Origin: Chitinophagaceae bacterium
GTDB taxonomy: Bacteria; Bacteroidota; Bacteroidia; Cytophagales; Cytophagaceae
DNA: 64,000 bases
NCBI GenBank assembly: GCA_028288365.1
Contig: JAQBNU010000092.1
Span: 1-64,000, forward strand
Direction of reading: 5' to 3'
The position numbers and the translations under genes were made by a program. Positions within the stretch are counted from its first letter, which is position 1; the number at the start of each line of letters is the position of its first letter. The notes under the pieces were generated by a model. That model was given only the letters and a program-made list of their open reading frames with translations. It was not told the origin of the DNA and searched no databases. Of the stretch, positions 28,337-37,551 are shown piece after piece.

Positions 28337-28984
28337 TCACTTCTCTTCCTCTTTCAACGCCAAAATGTCATTCTTCAATTGTTCCATATCGAAAGACAAT
28401 GTTCCATTGTAAATTCCTCTTATCCTTTTATGAGAATCAATGAGCAATACATGTTCTGTATGCAAAAAATCGCTGCTATCTCTGCTGTAACCAAATTCTT
28501 CTTCTGCAAAATACGATTGGCGCGCCAGTGTGTAAATTACATTTTTAGAGCCTGTCAACAAATGCCACTGGGGACCTATATTGTATTCCTCTGCATATTG
28601 CTTTAAACGGGTCACGTCGTCTTTCCAGGGTGTTACACTGTAAGATAACAAGACCACATTGGTATCTCCTTCAAAAGCATCCTGTATTTTTTTAAGGTTG
28701 TTCGTCATGTGAGGACAAATGCTCCCGCATCCTGTAAAGAAAAAATCAGCCACATGAATTTTATGCTCTACATTTTTTTGTGTTACTTTTTTCCCATGCT
28801 GATTCATCAAAGAAAAATCAGCCAGGATATGCGTGATTTTTTCATCTGCTTCTTCGTCACTTAAAAACAGAGGTGTAAAATCGGGTGTATTATAGTAAGG
28901 AAGCCCTTGTTGCTGCTGCTCACAAGCCACTGACGCAATAAGCAATAACACCAGATTAATTTTAAAACAAACGCGCTGAACCAT
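28337..28984 (-). CDS. SCO1/SenC-family copper-binding lipoprotein
   Basis: I place the start at ATG 28984 (215 residues), where MVQRVCFKINLVLLLIASVAC gives a lipoprotein signal with the lipid-modified Cys at residue 21; an upstream in-frame ATG at 29014 would put ten residues before it. The thioredoxin-like domain has the copper motif GCGSICPHM (CxxxC) and the conserved His in DFLHTEHVLLID. SCO proteins deliver copper to cytochrome c oxidase or act as thiol reductants. It is the last of three overlapping minus-strand lipoprotein genes. Confidence 0.88.
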   Translation of the reverse strand: MVQRVCFKINLVLLLIASVACEQQQQGLPYYNTPDFTPLFLSDEEADEKITHILADFSLMNQHGKKVTQKNVEHKIHVADFFFTGCGSICPHMTNNLKKIQDAFEGDTNVVLLSYSVTPWKDDVTRLKQYAEEYNIGPQWHLLTGSKNVIYTLARQSYFAEEEFGYSRDSSDFLHTEHVLLIDSHKRIRGIYNGTLSFDMEQLKNDILALKEEEK

Positions 28985-29528
28985 TTTTACAATTTTTAGT
29001 TCCCAATAATCCATACCGTCTTCCTTTTCGGATGACGTAATTCGATTTTATTTGTCTATTATCATACCAGACTTTTTGCGATCCTTCTTCATGTCCTGCC
29101 TCGTAATGCATTTCTTTTGTCAACCTACCTCCTTCCGACCATTCGCTGTATACCCCTTCGTATTCATCGTTCTTAAAGTAAGCCAGTGAACGTTTTTTTC
29201 CATTTTCCCACCACGAACAACAAGAATCTATTTTTTGTCCTTTTGAAAAATACCGGAGTTCTTTCAACTGATGATTAGTATAAAATTGTCTAGTGATACC
29301 ATCTGGTACACCGTCACGATACGTCATATAAAATAACGTATCTGACGTCGAAGGATAAAGAGAATAAAGCACACCACTGAAGATGCGATCATCAACACGC
29401 GTAATGCCCAGCTTAACAGCGATAGATACACTGTCTTCATTGACATACTCCACCTGTTGCACCTTCGTCGGATGACACTGTGAACAAAATAAAATAATGC
29501 TAATTAGAAACAGTTCCCGCTGTGCCAT
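28962..29528 (-). CDS. YwqK-family (MORN-like repeat) lipoprotein
   Basis: 188 residues from ATG 29528. The longer open frame to 29660 overlaps the upstream gene and begins with unrelated, basic codons, so I reject it. The N-terminus MAQRELFLISIILFCSQC has a lipoprotein-like signal with Cys at about residue 15 or 18. Repeated segments of the type YFSKGQKIDSCCSWWENGKK and YEGVYSEWSEGGRLTKEMHY are MORN/YwqK repeats. This family is often labelled antitoxin by name, but here it lies between a YHYH protein and a SCO protein in a lipoprotein operon, so a toxin-antitoxin role is unlikely. Overlaps both neighbours by about 20-30 bases. Confidence 0.75.
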   Translation of the reverse strand: MAQRELFLISIILFCSQCHPTKVQQVEYVNEDSVSIAVKLGITRVDDRIFSGVLYSLYPSTSDTLFYMTYRDGVPDGITRQFYTNHQLKELRYFSKGQKIDSCCSWWENGKKRSLAYFKNDEYEGVYSEWSEGGRLTKEMHYEAGHEEGSQKVWYDNRQIKSNYVIRKGRRYGLLGTKNCKNGSARLF

Positions 29529-30246
29529 AAAAACCACTTCCATTAATGTACGGATCAGCGCTGGTGATGTGGTAATGGTAGATGCCATTCGGATAATCCG
29601 TCGTAGCATGTGTATGTCCATGATAAGTATCCAAATCAGCATCTGTAATGGTAACACCACCTTCTACCGGACCGTAAACAGGAAAGCCATCCAATAAAAA
29701 TCCCAAGAGCGCATCTGATCCTTTATTCGCTGTAAGGTAAACCGGTTCTACATGGTAATGATAAAGTCCATGTTGTTGCGGATGTCCATTGTATTGATCA
29801 AATGAGTTGATCTCTGTAGTGAGCGGCTGACTGGGACCCGCGTATTGATTATAAAAAGGAACACCGTTAAGTGATACACCAATGGCTCCAAGCGGTGTTG
29901 CTGCATGTATAGTAGCTACTGTTGGATTTTTAGGAATTTTAAATGTATAAGTAGTAGACTCTATCTTATTAGGATTTTGACTCCAGGAATTATTACTTCC
30001 ATTGTATACTTCATATTGCGAACTCCAGGCTGTTCCCTGGTAATAGGGACTTTTATGATCTGGCAAACCAGTAGATGTAATGATGATGTAATCACCTTGT
30101 GCATATAAATCGGTAGCACCATAAATCTTTTCATAAATAACAGGTGCCGTTTCTTTAGGTGTTACAGAAGCAGCATCGTCACTTTTTTTATTACAGGCAA
30201 CAACAAACAGGACTAAAAAAGACGGAATTATAAGTTTTTGTATCAT
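29500..30246 (-). CDS. YHYH-domain lipoprotein
   Basis: 248 residues from ATG 30246; the longer frame to 30324 adds 26 residues with no signal character. The signal MIQKLIIPSFLVLFVVAC ends in a lipobox with Cys18. The C-terminal half is a YHYH domain, seen as HGLYHYHVEP and NGIYHYHITS with several other His residues (HGHTHATT). Function of the domain is unknown; the metal-ligand-like histidines and the neighbouring SCO1-type copper protein suggest metal handling. First gene of a three-gene overlapping operon. Confidence 0.85.
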   Translation of the reverse strand: MIQKLIIPSFLVLFVVACNKKSDDAASVTPKETAPVIYEKIYGATDLYAQGDYIIITSTGLPDHKSPYYQGTAWSSQYEVYNGSNNSWSQNPNKIESTTYTFKIPKNPTVATIHAATPLGAIGVSLNGVPFYNQYAGPSQPLTTEINSFDQYNGHPQQHGLYHYHVEPVYLTANKGSDALLGFLLDGFPVYGPVEGGVTITDADLDTYHGHTHATTDYPNGIYHYHITSADPYINGSGFYGTAGTVSN

Positions 30247-30325
30247 CGTTCCAGGGTTTCTTCTTCCAACGCAACCATTCTTGTTTTGTTGCATGAATTC
30301 GATGGAACGATTGTATTTAACCATT

Positions 30326-30385
30326 AAAGAATAAATATAAAAAGCATTTACCGATAACGATAAATGCTTTTTATATTTATTCTTT
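30326..30385. terminator. 25-bp perfect AT-rich inverted repeat between dps and the YHYH operon
   Basis: Perfect 25-base arms (30326-30350 with 30361-30385) around a 10-base loop that can add a CG/CG pair. The core AGCATTTA/TAAATGCT followed by TTTTTATA reads as a Rho-independent terminator on the minus strand after dps (10 bases after its stop), and the same is true on the plus strand. It separates dps from the downstream lipoprotein operon. Confidence 0.75.
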
Positions 30386-30394
30386 ACAATACTA

Positions 30395-30868
30395 TTAACT
30401 CAAATGCGCTCTTAGCATCCAGGCCATTTTCTCATGTGTTTCCATTAATCCGGTAATATAATCGCTTGTTCCTGCGTCTTGATGGGCTTCACCGAAGTTC
30501 TTTATATTTTCACGTAAATTGGTCAATACACTTTCATGATCTGCCAGCAATTCTTTAATGAATCCTGAGCTGTCGTTTTTACCACGACTCTCTTCTGATA
30601 AATGAGTCAATTGCAAAAATTCTTTCAATGTGCCCGGAGCATAATGACCCAATGTTCTGATGCGCTCTGCCACATCATCAACAATTTGTTCCAATTGACC
30701 ATACTGGTCTTCAAAGAATTTATGCTTGTTATAAAAATCCGGACCTTCAATGTTCCAGTGAGCCTTGCGTGTCTTGGTATACAAGACAAATTCATCTGCC
30801 AATACCTTGCTTAAAGAAAGAGCAACTGCAGCAAGGTTGTCTTTTTTGATTCCAATTTTAGTTTCCAT
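30395..30868 (-). CDS. dps: Dps-family ferritin-like DNA-protection protein
   Basis: 157 residues, all helix. The ferroxidase ligands typical of Dps are in place: H37 in KAHWNIEG, H49, D64 and E68 (DDVAERIRTLG). Dodecameric Dps proteins oxidise and store iron and protect DNA under starvation or peroxide stress. It is monocistronic, with a strong hairpin 10 bases after its stop. No OxyR/PerR or other operator is obvious to me in the 5' region. Confidence 0.93.
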   Translation of the reverse strand: METKIGIKKDNLAAVALSLSKVLADEFVLYTKTRKAHWNIEGPDFYNKHKFFEDQYGQLEQIVDDVAERIRTLGHYAPGTLKEFLQLTHLSEESRGKNDSSGFIKELLADHESVLTNLRENIKNFGEAHQDAGTSDYITGLMETHEKMAWMLRAHLS

Positions 30869-31188
30869 ATTGTTTGCGTTCTATGTTTAAAAAAGAATTA
30901 TGCGATAGATAAGTAATTCATTAACAAACCACAATAAAAACAGTTCATTCTTTCAAAAAAAACAAATCCTAGCCTTCTTTTGATAGAGGATCTTTTTCCC
31001 CAGTTAAAAACTATCTGATTGCTAAAGAGCCTTCACCGGGATATAAAGCTGGGGATAAAAAATATTTACGGGGCTCTTTCGTCTATCTATAAAAAGCTAT
31101 TCTTGGCAGAGACAATTGAATCCTCTATCCTGTCTCTTCGCCAAAAACAGAATTAATACTAAATTGCATCCTCATTACATCTCATTTC
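30869..31188. other. Divergent region between dps and the TonB-family receptor
   Basis: 320 bases without a supported gene. A long-range 8-bp pairing AAAGAGCC (31024-31031) with GGCTCTTT (31072-31079) encloses a 40-base G/A-rich loop. It could be a leader structure of the receptor gene or a relic; there is no T tract after it. Confidence 0.4.
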
Positions 31189-33672
31189 ATGAAGAACATT
31201 CTTCTTTTCTTTTTGCTTCTCTATACGTCGCATCAAGTCTTTGCTCAATCTCCTGCTACTTCCACCGGAAAAATTTCAGGAATCGTTTCGGATTCCTCTA
31301 CTTCAGAAGCCATAGAATTTGCTTCCATTGGTTTACTCGACAAGGCAACCGGTAAAATCATCGACGGTACCATTACTGATAGCTCTGGTACATTCCTGCT
31401 TGAAAATGTAGCCAACGGCACCTATCAGGTAGGCGTGCGCATGGTAGGCTACAACAACGTCACGATAAACAATGTCGTTATCAGCGATCAAAACAATACT
31501 ATTTCACTCGGTAAGATTTTTGTCGTTGAACCGAAAACAGCCGAAGTGGTCGTGATTGGTAAAAGAGAATTGATCACCGAAGAAGTAGATCGTATTGTCT
31601 ACAATGCCGAGAACGATGCCACCAACAAAGGTGGAGATGCAACAGATGTATTGCGTAAAGCACCTTTGCTTTCTGTTGACATGGACGGTAACCTGTCTTT
31701 GCGAGGCAACCAGAACGTTAAAGTATTGATCAATGGGAAAGCCTCTGCCATTACTGCTTCCAGTGTCGCTGATGCATTGAAACAAATTCCAGCGGATCAA
31801 ATCAAATCAGTGGAAGTGATCACTTCTCCATCTGCCAAATACGATGCAGAAGGTTCCGCCGGGGTGGTCAATATTGTTTTGAAGAAAAATAATTTACAAG
31901 GCTTTTTACTCAATGTAGATGCCAGCGCAGGAGTAAGAGGTTCTAACCTTGGCCTCAACGGAAGTTACCGCAAGAAAAGAATGGGCTTCTCACTAGGTGG
32001 CTTTGGAAGAGCGGGATACAACATTCCGGGAGAATACACTAACGATCAAAACGGGTACGATGTGTCCACCAATACACATACACGCACCGTACAGAACGCG
32101 CACACACAAACTGTGATGGGCTTTGGTAACTATACCCTCGGCTGGGATTACGACATCGACAGCAGCAATTCACTTTCTGCTTCTGTGAAATACGGTTTGC
32201 GTCAAATGAACACTTCCCAAACGGGTTTGTACTCGCAAAATTATATCAACGACAGTTTAACCGGTACCAGCACGCGAGATGTAAAAACGGTCAATGCCAA
32301 TCACTCGATTGATGCCAACTTAACGTATACTCACTTGTTCAAAAAACCTAAACATGAATTCAGTTTGTTGGGATTGTACAGCAGAAACAATACCAATATG
32401 GATTTCACCAACAACATTCTGAACAATGCTGACCAGACTCAAATCAGCAGTCGCCTGAAAAACCTGAACCATGGCTACAACCAGGAAATCACGATACAGG
32501 CTGATTACCAACAACCGCTTTCTAAAACGCAATTGTTAGAAGTAGGAGCAAAAAATATTTACAGACAAGTGTACAGCAAGTACGAATATTTTTCTGCCAA
32601 CGGTGCAGACGGAGATTATGTTTCTTTTGGTAATGACAGTCTGAATAACACCTTCCATTACAATCAAAACATTACGGCAGGTTATGCTTCTTACACGGTA
32701 AACTTCTTAAAAAATTACACGCTAAAAGCTGGACTACGTTACGAATACACCAGCATCAATGCACAGTACCAGCAAGACCGTGAAGTTTCCATTCCTTCCT
32801 ATGGAGTACTGGTGCCAAGCATTAATGTATCTAGAAAACTAGAAAATGGGAACATGATCAAGGCCTCTTATAATCGCCGTATTCAGCGACCTTCCATGCA
32901 ATTTCTCAATCCTAACGTGCAGGCGTCTAACCCTTACAACATCACCGTGGGTAATCCTTCTTTGCATCCGGAATACTCCAACAACTACGAACTATCTTAC
33001 AGCGCCTACATCGCTAAATCCTCTGTGACACTGGCTGGATTTGTACGCAACACAACTGGCGCCATACAAGCGGTGCGTGATGTAAAAGGAGATACCATTC
33101 ATACCACGTATCAAAACATTGGAAACGAAGATGCTTATGGATTAAACCTGTTCACCAACATCAGTATTTCCAATCGCTTTACGTTTGGTGGAGGTGTAGA
33201 TGCTTACTACGCTATGCTGCGCAACAACAATCCCGATCCTTATTACAACGCCAGCAATCAAGGCTGGGTAGTGAGCGGCCGTATCAATGGTAGTTTTGAT
33301 CTATCCAAAGGTTGGGGACTGCAATGGTTTGCGTTCTACCGCGGTAACCAGGTACAGCTGCAAGGCTATCAAACCGGTTTCGGCCTATACAGTTTGAACC
33401 TGAAAAAAGATTTCAATAAAAAGAAAGGCAGTGTAGGTTTTGGTTTCGAAAACTTCTTTACTCCTTCCATCCGCATCCGTACACAACTGGATTCTCCTTT
33501 GTTGAATCAATCAAGTGCTAACGTGATGCACACCATGAACTTCAAAATCAACTTCACCTATCGAATCGGTAAAATGAGTGCCAACGATAACAAGAAGAAA
33601 GGCAAGAAATCTATTGAGAACGACGATTTAAAAACAGGCAACGATAACTCTGCACCACTAAATACACGCTAG
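31189..33672 (+). CDS. Outer-membrane receptor (TonB-dependent-like) with CarboxypepD-type N-terminal domain
   Basis: 827 residues. Signal peptide (1-20, VFAQS), CarboxypepD_reg-like domain (about 27-110), plug-like domain (about 125-230) including GDATDVLRKAPLLSVDMDGNLSLRGN and VEVITSPSAKYDAEGSAGVVNI, and an OMP-beta-barrel (PF14905-type) region to the end. The tail is Lys/Asp-rich (KKKGKKS). It belongs to the SusC-like/TonB-receptor family that brings in glycans, peptides or siderophores. There is no SusD partner next to it, so it is probably an isolated receptor. The downstream hairpin closes the gene. Confidence 0.9.
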   Translation: MKNILLFFLLLYTSHQVFAQSPATSTGKISGIVSDSSTSEAIEFASIGLLDKATGKIIDGTITDSSGTFLLENVANGTYQVGVRMVGYNNVTINNVVISDQNNTISLGKIFVVEPKTAEVVVIGKRELITEEVDRIVYNAENDATNKGGDATDVLRKAPLLSVDMDGNLSLRGNQNVKVLINGKASAITASSVADALKQIPADQIKSVEVITSPSAKYDAEGSAGVVNIVLKKNNLQGFLLNVDASAGVRGSNLGLNGSYRKKRMGFSLGGFGRAGYNIPGEYTNDQNGYDVSTNTHTRTVQNAHTQTVMGFGNYTLGWDYDIDSSNSLSASVKYGLRQMNTSQTGLYSQNYINDSLTGTSTRDVKTVNANHSIDANLTYTHLFKKPKHEFSLLGLYSRNNTNMDFTNNILNNADQTQISSRLKNLNHGYNQEITIQADYQQPLSKTQLLEVGAKNIYRQVYSKYEYFSANGADGDYVSFGNDSLNNTFHYNQNITAGYASYTVNFLKNYTLKAGLRYEYTSINAQYQQDREVSIPSYGVLVPSINVSRKLENGNMIKASYNRRIQRPSMQFLNPNVQASNPYNITVGNPSLHPEYSNNYELSYSAYIAKSSVTLAGFVRNTTGAIQAVRDVKGDTIHTTYQNIGNEDAYGLNLFTNISISNRFTFGGGVDAYYAMLRNNNPDPYYNASNQGWVVSGRINGSFDLSKGWGLQWFAFYRGNQVQLQGYQTGFGLYSLNLKKDFNKKKGSVGFGFENFFTPSIRIRTQLDSPLLNQSSANVMHTMNFKINFTYRIGKMSANDNKKKGKKSIENDDLKTGNDNSAPLNTR

Positions 33673-33696
33673 TCACACTTGGGTATACGAAACAAA

Positions 33697-33733
33697 AAAA
33701 GGCCTGCCTCTCTTCAATAGCGGCAAGCCTTTT
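33697..33733 (+). terminator. Terminator after the outer-membrane receptor gene
   Basis: AAAAGGC-C-TGCC pairs with GGCA-A-GCCTTTT (one C-A mismatch), 13-base loop, followed by TCTTAT. It lies 25 bases after the receptor stop and just before the sulfatase gene. Confidence 0.8.
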
Positions 33734-33762
33734 CTTATATTGGCAGGATAATATTTTATACC

Positions 33763-35379
33763 ATGTCGACTCAATTCCGTGTTTCCTTTTCTCTCATGCT
33801 GATCACACTTTCTTTGGGAAATACTTTTTCAAAAGAAATTCATCACGCAACGGATTCGACGCAAAAAAATAATAGACCAAACATCATCATCATTCTGGCA
33901 GATGACATGGGATTCTCCGACTTGGGATGCTTCGGTTCAGAAATCGCTACCCCATATCTTGATCAACTCGCAGCAGGTGGAATGCGCATGAATAATTTTT
34001 ACAATTGCGGCAGGTGTTGTCCTTCGCGCGCTTCCCTACTCACGGGACTATATCCGCATCAGGCAGGTGTGGGTGACATGCTACAAAACAAAGGTTATCC
34101 AGCTTATCAGGGTTTTCTTGACGACAGTTGCGTAACGATTGCGGAGTTGTTGAAACAAGCCGGCTATCATACCATTACCTCAGGCAAATGGCACGTAGGG
34201 ACGGAAGCCTCTGCACTAGCCTGCAACAGAGGTTTTGATAAATCGTTTACCATGCTCAACAATGGAAGTAGTTATTATAAAAACGGACCTCTTTACAACG
34301 ATGGGAGAACAGTGACTTTCATGGAAGGATGTACTCCTGTTCAACGTGATACTACCTATTACCTTACACAACAGATCACAGACTTTGCCGTGCAGGCACT
34401 CGATGAACAAAAAAATAATGTGAATCCTTTTTTCTTATACGTCACTTACACCGCTCCGCACTGGCCCATACAAGCACCGCAAGAAGACATTGATAAATAC
34501 AAAGGACATTATATGGGAGGTTGGGATAAACTGCGTGAAGCCCGTCGTGCAAAAATGATCCATGAAAACATTGCCGACGAAAGTTGGAAACTATCTACGC
34601 GCTTCGAAAATGTACCAGCATGGGAAACACTTTCTGAAAAAGAGAAAAAAGCCTGGGATCTAAAGATGGCCATCTACGCAGCCATGGTCAATCGCATGGA
34701 TCAGGGTGTGGGAGAGATTCTGCACAAACTGAAAGAAACAGGACAAGATAAAAACACGTTGATCATTTTTCTTTCCGACAATGGCGGTAGTGGAGACGAA
34801 GTAAGAAAATTAAATTATGTCATTCAAAGAAACGGCAAACCAGGTAGCGCCGAAAACATTGACAGCTACGATCGTCCATGGGGAAATGTAAGCAACACTC
34901 CTTTTCGCACCTTTAAAAGAAATGTACATGAAGGAGGTATATCTACTCCCTTCATCGCTTATTATCCTGGTGTCATTTCACCCGGCACGATCAATCCGGC
35001 AACAGCTCACATCATGGACATCCTGCCGACTTGTTTGGATGTAGCTCAAATAAAGTATCCAGCTACATTTCATGGGAATACATTGAAGTCATTGACCGGC
35101 GTGAGTTTGATGGAAAACTTTAAAAACTTTTCTATTGTTGCCAATCAAACATTGTTTTGGGAACACGAAGGCAACAAAGCTGTTCGCGATGGGAAATGGA
35201 AACTGGTATACGAGCTTGATTGGGACAAATGGGAATTGTACGACATGACAACTGATCGAAGTGAAACGAATGATTTGTCGGCACAACATCCAGATCAGGT
35301 CAAACGATTGAAAGCACTACACGATCAGTGGTGCCAAAAAGTAGGTGTGGTAGATTGGTTAAAGATTAAGTCGAATTGA
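33763..35379 (+). CDS. Type I sulfatase (arylsulfatase family)
   Basis: 538 residues. A short N-terminal hydrophobic stretch (about 8-21) suggests export. The alkaline-phosphatase-like fold has metal ligands D47 and D48 (ILADDMGFSDLG), the sulfatase signature CxPSR in CCPSRASLLTG, with C85 predicted to become formylglycine, and GKWHVG. The catalytic Cys needs an anaerobic or FGE-type maturation enzyme, not seen in this window. Sulfatases remove sulfate from sulfated glycans such as algal or animal polysaccharides. No carbohydrate operon surrounds it. Confidence 0.92.
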   Translation: MSTQFRVSFSLMLITLSLGNTFSKEIHHATDSTQKNNRPNIIIILADDMGFSDLGCFGSEIATPYLDQLAAGGMRMNNFYNCGRCCPSRASLLTGLYPHQAGVGDMLQNKGYPAYQGFLDDSCVTIAELLKQAGYHTITSGKWHVGTEASALACNRGFDKSFTMLNNGSSYYKNGPLYNDGRTVTFMEGCTPVQRDTTYYLTQQITDFAVQALDEQKNNVNPFFLYVTYTAPHWPIQAPQEDIDKYKGHYMGGWDKLREARRAKMIHENIADESWKLSTRFENVPAWETLSEKEKKAWDLKMAIYAAMVNRMDQGVGEILHKLKETGQDKNTLIIFLSDNGGSGDEVRKLNYVIQRNGKPGSAENIDSYDRPWGNVSNTPFRTFKRNVHEGGISTPFIAYYPGVISPGTINPATAHIMDILPTCLDVAQIKYPATFHGNTLKSLTGVSLMENFKNFSIVANQTLFWEHEGNKAVRDGKWKLVYELDWDKWELYDMTTDRSETNDLSAQHPDQVKRLKALHDQWCQKVGVVDWLKIKSN

Positions 35380-35492
35380 GAAGAGCATAAAAAATATTTA
35401 CTGGTTATAGATGTTTCTTTATAGCTCTGTTTTTTGCGAAATTTTATACTAAATTGAGAGCCGATCAATCATTAACTTTTTCAAGCAATTTC

Positions 35493-36848
35493 ATGAAACG
35501 AAATCTTTTATTTTTTTGCATTACCTTCTTTGCCCTAGCCCTTATTTTCTTTGCTTTGCAAAAGGAAACCGTTTACAATCATTCATTCAAATACATCGCT
35601 AAAAACTGGACAGAGAACGCAAATGGTTCCGGTTCCATGCTGATAGAAAAACCTTATGAGCAATTGAACAATATCAATTTCGTTCGTTGGGATGCGTTAC
35701 ATTATCAATTGATCAAAGAATCTGGCTATTCCATTGAAAAGGCGGGCGGAGACTATATCTTCGCTTTCTTCCCCTTGTTCTCCTGGGTCTGGGAAATATC
35801 TTCTTTACCTCCTTTAGGCATCTTGCTCTTAAACTATTTCTTTTTCACTATAGGAGTACTCTTGCTGTTACACTCCTTCAACAAAAGTGAGGATAAGAAC
35901 TTGCTCCTACTTTCTTTCTGCTTTCCAGGCTTAGCTTGTTTCTTAATTCCTTATACGGAATCTTTGTTCTTCTTGGTAACAGCAATCGCTATCTGGGGAT
36001 ACATCAAAGAAAAACATTGGATTTATTTCATAGGAATGTTCTTGGCTGCGCTCACCAGACCTGCGGCTACTCTGCTTATCCCAGCTTTTCTATGTGTTGA
36101 GTTTTATTATTTCCTTAGGTATAGAAATATACTTCATTCCATCAAATCTTTTTTTTCAAAAACGTTACCTCTCTATATTGGGACATTGTTCGTTTCATTG
36201 TATCAACTTTCCTATAACAGTGGCAGTCTTTTTCAATTTGTAAAAGCACAAAAATCTTGGGGCAAGGAATTATCTATTCCTAACCACATTGCTGATTGGT
36301 CTGAAGAAGCTTATGGAATCAACCTGGCTATTCTTTTTTGTGTATTTATTCCTTTGGCTGTCTATTTTATCATGGCATTTGTTCCATCAACGGATAACCC
36401 AAAAAAATCATCCGATGAACCAAAAAAATATTTACAGTTATTATCTATTGCATTCGTCATCGGCACAGTGTGCAACATCCTACTCTTTCAGCATGGTGAT
36501 CTTCATGGCTTATTCAGGTATGTAGAATGTTCACCTTTCTTCTATATCCTGATTTTCTCTTTCTTTGACACCATCAAAGATCTATTATTTAAGCTGCGTT
36601 TGTTTTCATTTCTGAATAGCTTTTTCTTAGCGTTACTTTTTCTGATGATCATTCCTTATTCAACCAATTGGAACTTTTCAGATGCAGGTTTCTTCATTTT
36701 TTTCCTGGCTCTGGCTTTATGGCTCTTCCAGGATTTACAGGAAAATAAATTATATAAACTCACCTTATACGCTACCTTCACTTTAAATCTCCTTTGGACC
36801 ACCTATCTATTCAATACATACATTACAAACGCCTGGATTTTCACATAG
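35493..36848 (+). CDS. PIG-V-like glycosyltransferase (GT-C, integral membrane)
   Basis: 451 residues from ATG 35493, where MKRNLLFFCITFFALALIFF is a plain membrane segment; an upstream in-frame ATG at 35454 adds a polar 13-residue lead and is less likely. About ten helices follow. The first extracytoplasmic loop has NFVRWDALHYQLIKESGY, the W-D motif of PIG-V/GPI mannosyltransferases, and RPAATLLIP. This points to use of a lipid-linked sugar donor for an envelope glycoconjugate. The residue WD is the probable catalytic Asp. Confidence 0.8.
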   Translation: MKRNLLFFCITFFALALIFFALQKETVYNHSFKYIAKNWTENANGSGSMLIEKPYEQLNNINFVRWDALHYQLIKESGYSIEKAGGDYIFAFFPLFSWVWEISSLPPLGILLLNYFFFTIGVLLLLHSFNKSEDKNLLLLSFCFPGLACFLIPYTESLFFLVTAIAIWGYIKEKHWIYFIGMFLAALTRPAATLLIPAFLCVEFYYFLRYRNILHSIKSFFSKTLPLYIGTLFVSLYQLSYNSGSLFQFVKAQKSWGKELSIPNHIADWSEEAYGINLAILFCVFIPLAVYFIMAFVPSTDNPKKSSDEPKKYLQLLSIAFVIGTVCNILLFQHGDLHGLFRYVECSPFFYILIFSFFDTIKDLLFKLRLFSFLNSFFLALLFLMIIPYSTNWNFSDAGFFIFFLALALWLFQDLQENKLYKLTLYATFTLNLLWTTYLFNTYITNAWIFT

Positions 36849-36950
36849 AATCAATACCAATTGCCTCCCATAAAATTCAAAGTCGCTTTTACAGTAACCT
36901 TGCTGTTCTTACTAATGAAAGGTTCATATTCCATATCATCTTAACCGCGT

Positions 36951-37490
36951 ATGTCTCAACAATCCTTTACTCTGAAAGAATACAACATCACCAACAGATC
37001 TTTTTTCTCCATCGGGCCACATTTATTAGGATTGATCTTTATAGCTATCGGAATGTTTACTATAGCCAGTCCACTATTCATGCCAGGAGATAATAGTATA
37101 CTCAAAGCAGTATTGGCAGGAACCGCTGCCGTTGTTTTTGGTTTGATGGTCATTGCATCTTACAGCGGAACGTTATTTGATTTTGTAGAAAAGCGCTACA
37201 AAAAATATTATTCCTTATCAGGTTTTCAAATAGGACAATGGGAACCACTTCCTGTAGTTCGTTTGATTAAAGTTTTCCCTTATACCTTTAGAGTAACCAC
37301 CACTTCTAACGGCATCAACCCTTCTGCTAATCTCCGGGTGACACGCTATAACATGGCGCTGTATACCCATCAACATAAACCTTTCATGGTATTTGAACAC
37401 GACAACATGGATAGAACCATGAAAGACGCTAAGGTATTATCAGAACAGTTGAAAGTTGTATTGGATATGCAACTGTCGAAAACTCCCTAA
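36951..37490 (+). CDS. Small membrane protein of unknown function
   Basis: 179 residues with two N-terminal membrane helices (about 22-40 and 48-68) and a soluble C-terminal part of mostly beta pattern (about 75-170), reminiscent of a PH-like fold. No family recognised. It may share a transcript with the glycosyltransferase gene about 100 bases upstream. Confidence 0.65.
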   Translation: MSQQSFTLKEYNITNRSFFSIGPHLLGLIFIAIGMFTIASPLFMPGDNSILKAVLAGTAAVVFGLMVIASYSGTLFDFVEKRYKKYYSLSGFQIGQWEPLPVVRLIKVFPYTFRVTTTSNGINPSANLRVTRYNMALYTHQHKPFMVFEHDNMDRTMKDAKVLSEQLKVVLDMQLSKTP

Positions 37491-37527
37491 AAAAATGTAA
37501 TTGGTTTGAAGGAGTAAAAATAAAAAA

Positions 37528-37551
37528 TTACCTGATTTGTAAATCAGGTAA
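37528..37551 (-). terminator. Terminator hairpin built from the last codons of the LRR gene
   Basis: An 11-bp perfect stem TTACCTGATTT/AAATCAGGTAA (GT loop on paper; the real loop must be larger) includes the stop codon and is followed on the minus strand by T6-A-T5. Coding end and terminator therefore overlap. Confidence 0.75.

Noticed and set aside
28962-29660. Longer form of the YwqK-like gene starting at 29660
   Set aside because: The extra 44 residues are the shadow of the YHYH gene in another frame. The lipoprotein signal begins at 29528.
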